Notes under the pieces: model-generated
The model's input: only the letters and a program-made list of their open reading frames with translations
Databases searched by the model: none
Told to the model about the DNA's origin: nothing
Made by a program: the position numbers and the translations under genes
NCBI GenBank assembly: GCA_003118195.1
Contig: BEXV01000167.1
Coordinates: 261,899-276,978 of the forward strand
DNA from: Hemicentrotus pulcherrimus
Lineage: Eukaryota > Echinodermata > Echinoidea > Camarodonta > Strongylocentrotidae
Reading direction: 5' to 3'
DNA: 15,080 nt
In this document: piece by piece, positions 8,101 through 15,080 of the stretch
Numbering within the stretch: position 1 is the stretch's first letter
How the letters are laid out: the number at the start of each line of letters is the position of its first letter

Positions 8101-10188
8101 CACATCTCGTTCACTCCCATGGTCGACTTTCAATGAACCATTTATTAACCCTGCCATTGCCCCAGGCTGCAACACCATGTACAATGTTGATGGCATTATA
8201 GGGCTGATGGGATAGTAAGACAGTCAAAAGACAGATTCTGCGCTTACATTGTAATTTATCCTCAAGAACATCTTGAGATCTCATTTTATTCCATAACATC
8301 TTTCCAAGATAAACTTCAGGAAAATCTTATCTTGCTTTCCTGATTCAAGGTCGCATCTTCTATGAGTCACTTTTACATATCATAAAATCATGCATAAAAC
8401 AAATTTCTAAAATTTCATTGAATAATTTTAATGCTGCATATATTTTGCATCAATCTCTTAAGAAAAGTCTGACAGTCTTAGAATTGAAGTTTCAATCTCC
8501 ATTTTTTTTTGCTCACATCAAAACAACAATTTAAACTCACTTTTCTACAGCCAGATGTATTTAAAGCTAGAGTCAATACTTACACACTACAATGAGTTTC
8601 TTTTCCCAAACCAATTTATGATAATGCACTCCATAAATCAACGAATGGTGGACTAAACTAATTTTTTTTTTGTTTTGTTCAGAGGTGAGAAAATTATGCT
8701 CATAAATGGCACTGTTTGCTTTTTAATGGCTGAGGTACAAATATGGCACAAAGTAGGTTTGCTGTTGCTCACTGATCTGCTCTTTAGCTCATAATCTGCA
8801 GTAAACATTTGTTTAGTAATCTTCTCTGCAAACAGCGCAGAGCATTGGTATAATGTTAAATGTAAACAATCATGAAAACTATGTCAATCATCTATATTGG
8901 ACTCAAAGAAACCGATTACATAGATTAAACACTGATATTGAAGAAAAAAAATGGGAGCTTCATCTCCCCTAATAGACATGAAAGATAATATGTATAATGT
9001 AAGTGTAATCAACTGCTACATCCCCGGACACATTAATGTCACCAGCAATTTGATGTAATGATGTAATCAATATCATAGCAGATCAATTGGAAAGAATTTA
9101 ATTCCATTTTCATTCTAAGTACCTGGTGCTATCTGAGATTGATATAAGTACGTTGAACTTGATCTTGACAAGAATTTAATGAAGAATCAAAGAACGCCTT
9201 CAAATGGCACTTGAATCATTTTTCATTTGGCCTGATATGCTCCATCTCACGGTCACCCCCTTCCATTGGAGAGCATTATATCATGGTTTAAATTGACAGT
9301 TAACACTTGCACACATGAGTGTAAATGTCTGGAAAGATGTTGAGAGAGTGACGAAAAAAGCAGGCAGTCATCGCCACAACAACCCCAAGATGCTCGGCAG
9401 AATGAGATGCCCTTGTACTTGCCACCTGACGTCAAATCTCACAAATTATTCGGCTGCGAGCGGAAATTGTCTTGTTGAAAGACACCTCGCGTAATTCAAC
9501 GCTTGGCTCCCTTGATGAGACCATGTTAAGACAATCGAACACAGACAAGCGCTACTGCAACTTAGTCTCACCTTTCAGACTCGAATATCATCATCCTGTA
9601 CAATCTTTGCTGACCATTGCTATCCTATCGTGCTGTATCAATTTCTCTGTTAGTTTTGATCATTTGTGCAAGGAGATATGTTCATGTACAATTTATTTCT
9701 GCATGTTAAATGGATGAGACATAATAGCAGAGTTTCAACATTCAGTGCAAAATCATCGGCGGTCTACTTCATCTCCTGAAAACAAATCTTACCACGCATT
9801 GCCAAAGACAACTGTTTTTTTTTTCTTTGGTCTATGTTTTTCATATTTATGTGAAATTGACAGCATGATATCCTAGTCTCTTTGCCCCTGGGTTTTTCCC
9901 TGTATAGTGTAACACTTTGCATAAACATGGATATCATTTTACACTGATGTCTGCCACCAGAGGAAAAGAGAGATCTTCTTGCAAGGAAGGAAAGACCATG
10001 ATATTTTGACTTCCATGCAAAACCATATTTGAATGATCTATACAAAGCAGTGTGTGGTTTTGTTCCATATTTGCTCTTAGAGTGGTGAATAGGAGAAATA
10101 TTATCACTGATGTTAAATGAAATATATATCATTCAGGATTTAAGCTGGAGTTAGAATCCTTTTGTCTTTTGTAAAATATTTTGACTTG
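8101..10188. other. Unique intronic sequence, no gene recognised
   Basis: AT-rich with short A/T runs. It contains a more complex segment around 9350-9530 with a perfect TGACGTCA at 9427-9434. The longest frame (9764-10132 minus, 122 codons) has no recognisable domain and lies wholly within the intron, so it is not called as a gene. Confidence 0.55.
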
Positions 10189-10202
10189 ATATATATATAT
10201 AT
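10189..10202. repeat. (AT)7 microsatellite
   Basis: Seven AT dinucleotides within intron sequence; no other signal. Confidence 0.9.
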
Positions 10203-10814
10203 CTTCAATGGAAATAACTCTCAAGATGCATGCACTTTTTTACCATTTAGAGAAAAAACATAAATATTCAGTAAAAACTGACAAAAGTTCAAACAAAATT
10301 CTTCATCAAACAGCAGAAACATGTACTACCGGTAAGTCCTTTTTATGCACAACAAAGAGAAACTCACAAATAACATTTCAAATTGTGCTCATATGTAAAA
10401 CAGATTGATAAAGCAATGATAATTTGTTACATTGCTTGGCAGGGACATACTTTGAGGTATCATAATCTGCCTCTTTAAGCTTAAACCACTTAATGAAAGT
10501 TATATTCCAATGTAACATGTGCAAAACTAGGCAAAAATCATGACATCACTCAAAAATATTCAATGCACTCATAAGGAGATATCGATATTACCATTTCCAC
10601 TAAAAACAAAAGCCTTCACATTCTAGGAAGGGGATGGTTTCATTTTAGTGAACAAACAGAGGCAAAAATTAGGACAAATTGATTTGAGAGTCTGACCACC
10701 TACACTGCATGGGTAGCCAGTGAACTATTCAGAATACCAATGAACTATAAATAAGCTTGAATTCTGGTAATGGACCTACTCTAGAACAAACAACTTTAGA
10801 AAACATCACATACA

Positions 10815-10815
<1 letters not shown>

Positions 10816-10867
<52 letters not shown>

Positions 10868-10984
10868 CTCTGTCTCTCTCTCTCTTGTCCTCCCTCTCTC
10901 TCTTTCTTTCTCTCTCTCTCTCTCTCTCTCTCTGTATCTCTGTCTCTCTCTCTGTCTCTCTTTGTATTTCTCTCTCTCCCTCCG
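10816..10984. repeat. (CT)n pyrimidine tract with ~70-bp internal duplication
   Basis: The plus strand is mostly C/T. TCTGTATCTCTGTCTCTCTC occurs at 10861 and again at 10931, showing a 70-bp tandem duplication. Its strand polarity is opposite to the other large tracts: here the sense transcript of NDUFAF5 would be GA-rich. Ser-Leu-rich and Arg-Glu-rich frames over it are not genes. Confidence 0.9.
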
Positions 10985-11974
10985 CTTGCTCTCAATCAAT
11001 TTTTTTTTTTTAATTCCCTTAAAATTTGTTTTGAAGATTTCATGTAATTGTACTCTTGAACATTTGGTATTCGTTTTAATGGATTCTGTAAAAATGTCAT
11101 TTTCTGTCATTATAGAAACTTACAAATTATCTTCAGAGAGCACAATCATTTAATTTACATTTGCAGCAGTTAAGGAAGAAAGTTTAAACTGTGGCAGTTG
11201 AGAAAGCGTTGCTTCTGCCTTTAATGAATTCCAGTTAATCGTGAAAAAGGTATGAAAGTTACATACAAATTAAAAAAAATGATTTAAAAAACAGGGGAAA
11301 TTGACAAGCAGCAAATTGTATACAAAAATACAGAAGTTATGTTTCCAGGATAATGTCTTAATTTGTAGACTACAATGCCTCTCTGCTTTGTTAGAAGTGC
11401 TTTGTAAAACTGGAGCATGACAAAATAGAAATCTGCTAAAGTGCATCTCAATTCCCTGGTCACTCCTTCACATGACATAAAGAGACATGAATTTTGGGTC
11501 ACAGAAAATGATCTCATTAAAAAGGGAGAAAATTGAGTCAAAACACATACAATTAGGAGGGGGAAGAGAGAGAGAGAAAGGAACCTAAGAGACTGTTTGA
11601 AGTCAATTTGAAAAGAAGCTCTTTACTCTGACAGAGAGCAATCCTAGTCATTCACCATAAACATGCCTTCCAACCTGAATTCTTCGTATCTAAAGAATGA
11701 ATTAATAAGTAAATGAATACATTTCTGGAATGAGCACCTGGTCAAAAAGCCTATTGCCTCACTGTCTGTGGTAGGGACACACTAAAAAACCTCAGAGGAT
11801 AAATTTTGCAGTGAATTAATTAAACAAATCTTAAAGAAGTGACACTTTAAGGATTAGGCGAGTGTATCATTCTTTCTTAATATAAGAATATCAAAAGTTT
11901 TTAGGAACAAAGCTTAAGTTGGTTTGCCCTTTCCCATCGTCCATCTTATAAGAAGACAAAACATATATAAAGTT
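10985..11974. other. Unique intronic sequence, nothing recognised
   Basis: AT-rich with a T run near 11000-11010 and a small GA tract at about 11555-11581. Short frames are unremarkable. Confidence 0.6.
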
Positions 11975-12120
11975 CCAACTGCCACAATGAACACCTCTCT
12001 ATAAAGACCACCTGTAGGAAGAAATATATCTTGAAGACCCTGTCTAGAAGCACCAACCATCCACAATGGCTACCTGTCCTGTTTTCATCGGGTGGCCTTC
12101 ATAAGTCAGGTTTGACTGAC
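11975..12120. repeat. Degenerate minisatellite-like repeat
   Basis: CCACAATGAACACCTCTCT (from 11982) recurs as CCACAATGGCTACCTGTCCT (from 12061), 79 bp apart. Between them, AAAGACCACCTGTAGGAAG resembles GAAGACCCTGTCTAGAAG. This suggests several diverged copies of a roughly 30-40-bp unit built on GACCACCTGTCTA. The exact unit boundaries are uncertain. Confidence 0.45.
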
Positions 12121-12422
12121 ATTATTTCTAAGATATCTAATTTACATGTCATGACCCTGTTTTTGATTAAAAGAATTAATTTGATTTAAAAAATAAAAAA
12201 ACCCTTTGCCCACAAATATCTCACCCAGAACACATGGGCACCCGAAATCTAAGCCTGGATTCCTACAATTTTGAAAGATTGTATATGGACTCAATTCAGG
12301 ACCCCCTTCCCAAAAAAGTCAGAGTGGAGCCCAACTTTAGATAACTGCATACAGCAATATGTATTTAAATAATACAAATAGGAAAATAGGGGAAAAATAG
12401 AAGTTTGAATATTTATACTCAC

Positions 12423-12509
12423 AACTGTTAGCAAATTGTATCCTGATCTTGTAAGCAGATTACCAATGTCTTGCATTCCAGTAAATGGTGATATATGAGG
12501 TGCAAATCC
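12423..12509 (-). CDS. NDUFAF5: NDUFAF5 internal exon, second of three in window
   Basis: This exon has 87 nt, 29 codons, phase 0 at both ends. The acceptor is ATTTTACAG and the donor GTT|GTGAGT on the minus strand. It encodes GFAPHISPFTGMQDIG followed by NLLTRSGYNLLTV. Joined to the preceding exon it gives EREG|GFAPHISPF, matching the family's EREGGFxPHISPF segment, and it corresponds to about human residues 211-239. The second Leu of NLL aligns with human Leu229, a position where a proline substitution is reported in complex I deficiency; the residue is conserved here. This is the C-terminal half of the methyltransferase-like domain. The exon lies 471 bp downstream (in transcript direction) of the previous one, and its 3' end opens a very long intron. 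An open reading frame runs past both splice sites into intron sequence, but protein similarity stops exactly at the splice boundaries. Confidence 0.94.
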
Positions 12510-12980
12510 CTGTAAAATATATGAAAAAAGTGACAACAATTAAAACTGTAATTCAAAAGCCATGAGAAACAATATACTTTTTTGATGACCAAGCTACAAG
12601 CCCTTCAAATAGAGCACAACATTTATATAATCTATAGTTTTTATATTGTGATCGAGTTTAAATTTACACCAGTTCAACAGGTAAATGAGTTTTATCTAAT
12701 GTTAATGTGATAAAAATGTAAATCATATTTACAAAGTATAAAATATATAGTATTTAAGCTTACATGTATCAATTCTTCTCCCGTATTAGATCACTAAAAT
12801 AAATTTCTTTTAAAGGAAACTTATACACGCATAGTGACCTACACTGTAAAGGCATATCTTCTAAGCTTCCATACAGCAGTGTAATTTTTAATAAAGATTT
12901 GACCTAAGCATGCAAATGTTTAAATTGGATTTGACTTTTAAACTGTTACCAAAAATGTTTGAATATAGAGGGAAGCTTAC
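12510..12980 (-). other. Short NDUFAF5 intron (471 bp)
   Basis: The minus-strand donor is GTAAGC at 12980-12975 and the acceptor TTTTACAG ends at 12510. It is a phase-0 intron. The content is AT-rich unique sequence with no recognisable repeat or RNA gene. Confidence 0.9.
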
Positions 12981-13091
12981 CCCTTCTCTCTCTAGTTCAG
13001 CTAGCTGCAATGCACATCGGAGCTCAAAGAGCGTATCCCCTCCAAAAACAGCTCCAATAAACGCTCCATCTTTCTTCAATGCTGTGTGAAT
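12981..13091 (-). CDS. NDUFAF5: NDUFAF5 internal exon (complex I assembly factor), first of three in window
   Basis: This exon has 111 nt, 37 codons, phase 0 at both ends. On the minus strand it follows the acceptor CTCAACAG and starts I-H-T-A-L-K-K-D-G. It then contains [14 protein letters not shown] and [13 protein letters not shown], and ends at the donor GGG|GTAAGC. The GGDTLxELRCxLQLAExEREG pattern is characteristic of NDUFAF5, a mitochondrial matrix protein with a SAM-methyltransferase-like (BioC-related) fold. NDUFAF5 is known to hydroxylate an arginine of NDUFS7 early in complex I assembly. The exon corresponds to about residues 174-210 of human NDUFAF5, recalled from memory and with no gap. 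The catalytic-core exons (glycine-rich SAM loop, LHWVND segment) should lie upstream; I found nothing resembling them between 13092 and 15080, so they are probably outside the window. The gene identity is close to certain; I cannot check whether the locus is functional beyond the intact frame and splice sites. Confidence 0.95.
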
Positions 13092-13109
13092 CTGTTGAGG
13101 AAGACAAGT

Positions 13110-13612
13110 GGGGAGGGTGGAGAAGGGTAGGAGGATACAAAGATATGTAAAGAGAAGAAGGATAAAAGGAGAGAAGAAGGTGAGAAGGAGAGTAGAAAGA
13201 CATAAATATACAGAGACAAAGGGGATGGGTAATATAGAAGAAGAGAAAGAGAGAGAGAGGGGGAGAGAGAGAGAAGAAAGAGAGAGAGAGAGAGAGAGCG
13301 GGAGAGAGGGAGGGGTGAAGAGAGGGGGTAGATAAAGGGAAAGACAAAGGGAGGATTAGAGAAAGAAAAAAGAAGGGGTTAGACAAATAATTCAAAGAAG
13401 AAAAAAGAGAGAAAGAGTTAGAGAAGTAGAAAGATGGATAGAGAATGGTAAGAAGGGTGGGTAAGAAGGGTGGGAAAGAGAAAGAAAGAATAGTAGAAGA
13501 AATGGATCATGAAAAGAATGAAAATAAAGAGAAAAATAAGAAGAGAAAGGAAATGCAAGAATTGAGGGGGAGATGAAAGAAGTGGAAAGAGAAAGCGAGA
13601 GAAAGGGAAAAA
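13110..13612. repeat. ~500-bp degenerate polypurine block
   Basis: The plus strand is very purine-rich, with GA microsatellites (for example 13246-13300) embedded in GGAGAAG/AAAGAGAA variants and few pyrimidines. It starts about 20 bp from the minus-strand 3' splice site at 13092, so the NDUFAF5 sense transcript has a pyrimidine-rich region several hundred nt long before that exon. Long frames on either strand here are low-complexity translations. Confidence 0.9.
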
Positions 13613-14741
13613 AAAAACATTATTCACAAATGAAAACAACTTTCCCAAACCGGGATTCACCAGATATCATTGTTATAAATTTAAAGTAAACCATACATGT
13701 TTACTTCTCCCATTGTTATTGATGTCTCTGCTTCTGCCTGTCCTTGGGGGCATATTTCAAGTTTGACAAGATTGGCAGTATTATAGATCTTCAAGATAAA
13801 TCCCCAACATCGAGCCCATGTTTCAAACGCTGTAGTCTTTATTATCATGGTCAAGTGTACAGTCATTAATGTACAAAACCTACATAACAGTCGAAAATTA
13901 GGTCACAGCGGCACAGGTAAAGTGGGTCGCATCCCCATTTTTATTTCTTCTTCTCAACATCAATCAGATGGAGGCATCTATTTGTTTCTCCAGGCAAACT
14001 TCACTCCTAAGAAATTTCATATCGTACATAACAAATAACTCGATTTTTCACCTATTTCAGGTTGACAGTTTCAAACCATTGTAATATATTGTACGAAGAA
14101 ACGAAAACAGAAGGAGGAGAATAAGTGAGGATTATACCAATGTCTTGTTTTTAACAACACTTGTTCTTCATTATTCATCTTGTTACAAATATTATTCCAT
14201 GGTGATACAGAAAACTTCTTTTTGTGTCAAAAAATATTGTATACAAGAAAAGAAGGCATTTTGACATTCACATGGTGCCGCAAGGAATGAGCTATATAGG
14301 CAAAGCCATATAAGGTGACGTACAGACAAACTGTAACTAGAGGTACCACAAGTAATGGATGGAGATTTAATGTGTTGACTTTGCATTTTGCTAATGACCT
14401 GATCATTAAGTCTTTCTTCTGGGAAGTCTTATGATAGCTGGTCATTCATCTATCTCTAAGTAATGATCATTAGATGTAATGGTCATTTGGGGCATACTTT
14501 ATAAGTAGACTGGCAATTATCCAGTAATAGTTATGTCCTGAAATCTTTGAATGAACTCAATAAATTAAAAAGAATACTGTCTTTCCAATAGTTTTTGTCC
14601 TGATGGAGGATCTGAATAATGCAGTGAAAGCTCAAATCAAAATTATATAGGCATTGTATGCCTTCTTGATGAGGGATTGGGGGTACAGGCCAAACTGGCT
14701 TCAAATCATTGACAATCGCAAGACTGGTCTGATGTTAGTAT

Positions 14742-14907
14742 AGTATTAATGACTGCTTTTAGAGAAATTGTTGTTTTTATACGCTCAAGGGAAGGTTAAA
14801 ATTGTGCTATTTCCCGAGGCATGCCGGGGGGAAAAAGCCCAATTCTAACCTTCCCGAGAGCGTATAAAAACAATTATTTCTCGAACATTAAAGCAGTCAT
14901 TAATACT
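14742..14907. mobile_element. 166-bp foldback (palindromic) element
   Basis: The left arm (14742-14817), beginning AGTATTAATGACTGCTTT, and the right arm (14826-14907), ending AAAGCAGTCATTAATACT, are inverted copies. They share blocks such as GTTTTTATACGCTC and GGGAAGGTTA, with one ~6-nt insertion on the right. The centre, GGCATGCC (14818-14825), is itself a palindrome. The near full-length self-complementarity and lack of coding content suggest a non-autonomous foldback/MITE. No clear target-site duplication is seen. Confidence 0.75.
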
Positions 14908-15002
14908 TTTATATGACGAAAAAAGAGTCAACTTATGACACCATCTTGGCCTTTCTCTAGTGTATCTGCACGGTTGTTTTTTAAGAGTGTATCTGTGAGA
15001 GT

Positions 15003-15031
15003 AGATCTAGACTAGATCTAGATTCTAGTCT
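15003..15031. repeat. Near-palindromic AGATCTAG-type cluster
   Basis: TAGATCTAGACTAGATCTAG continues to ATTCTAGTCT. The stretch 15009-15031 is nearly identical to its own reverse complement. It may be a fragment of a simple CTAG-rich repeat. Confidence 0.6.
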
Positions 15032-15080
15032 AAGCAAGATATTTTTACAACTTTGGGGGTGGGCCGGCGCTGTGGGGAAT

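Larger units (their letters stand above)
507..12422 (-). other. Long intron of NDUFAF5 (~11.9 kb)
   Basis: The intron is bounded on the minus strand by the donor GTGAGT (12422-12417) and the acceptor CTGTCAG (ending at 507). The flanking exons join in frame (TV|DKEEL) with gap-free family similarity, so this is a single phase-0 intron. Open frames inside it are short, or are Ser-Leu-rich/Arg-Glu-rich translations of CT/GA repeats, and none resembles a known protein. It contains the inverted repeats, MITE-like element, convergent subrepeats, microsatellites and candidate regulatory islands listed separately. I found no nested gene on either strand. Confidence 0.85.
13092..15080 (-). other. 3' part of an upstream NDUFAF5 intron (partial)
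   Basis: This ends at the acceptor CTCAACAG just before the exon that begins at 13091 and extends past the right edge. The expected preceding exon, carrying the LHWVND-like segment, was looked for on the minus strand and not seen. Contents are a ~500-bp purine-rich block (13110-13612), unique AT-rich sequence (13613-14385), a small cluster of TGATCATT-type motifs (14390-14490), a 166-bp foldback element (14742-14907) and a near-palindromic AGATCTAG-type cluster (15003-15031). Confidence 0.75.

Noticed and set aside
9764..10132. 122-codon minus-strand open frame of ordinary composition
   Set aside because: No recognisable domain, within a confirmed intron, and with no supporting splice or promoter context; consistent with chance.
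10729..11110. Arg-Glu-rich and Ser-Leu-rich frames on both strands
   Set aside because: Products of the CT/GA tract at 10816-10984.
13024..13660. 123-codon and 80-codon minus-strand frames and a 75-codon plus-strand frame
   Set aside because: The 123-codon frame is mainly repeat translation and reads the real NDUFAF5 exon in the wrong frame at its end; the others are purely purine-block translations.

Overview
The window is non-coding-rich eukaryotic DNA from an animal genome. It is AT-rich, with GT-AG introns, many GA/CT microsatellites, poly-G runs and small inverted-repeat (MITE-like) elements. There is no bacterial gene organisation. The style (long purine tracts, short foldback elements, one isolated N at 3567 beside a 13-G run) fits a draft assembly of a marine invertebrate, possibly a sea urchin or another echinoderm. 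That placement is a guess from texture, not from a diagnostic marker.

The only protein-coding gene I can support lies on the minus strand. Three consecutive internal exons encode a close match to NDUFAF5 (C20orf7), the mitochondrial complex I assembly factor and arginine hydroxylase. Read 5' to 3' on the minus strand they are 13091-12981, 12509-12423 and 506-362. All three have AG acceptors and GT donors, their phases are compatible, and together they give 114 codons that align without gaps to about residues 174-287 of the human protein as I remember it. The N-terminal part with the SAM-binding core would lie beyond the right edge, and the last ~58 residues beyond the left edge.

Layout from left to right: 1-361 is the start of the next downstream intron. 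362-506 is an exon. 507-12422 is a single intron of about 11.9 kb, which takes up most of the window. It holds hairpin and MITE-like elements (1567-1623, 4722-4920), a convergent array of ~75-bp degenerate subrepeats forming a foldback structure (about 7715-8100), five main purine/pyrimidine tracts, and several complex non-repetitive islands that might be cis-regulatory. 12423-12509 is an exon, 12510-12980 a 471-bp intron, and 12981-13091 an exon. 13092-15080 is part of another intron; it starts with a ~500-bp polypurine block (a giant polypyrimidine tract in the sense transcript) and carries a 166-bp foldback element at 14742-14907.

I see no tRNA, rRNA, CRISPR array or second gene, and no new protein system. 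The observations most worth checking are the convergent subrepeat foldback element, the three other inverted repeats, the extreme polypyrimidine region just upstream of a 3' splice site, and the candidate regulatory islands in the long intron.
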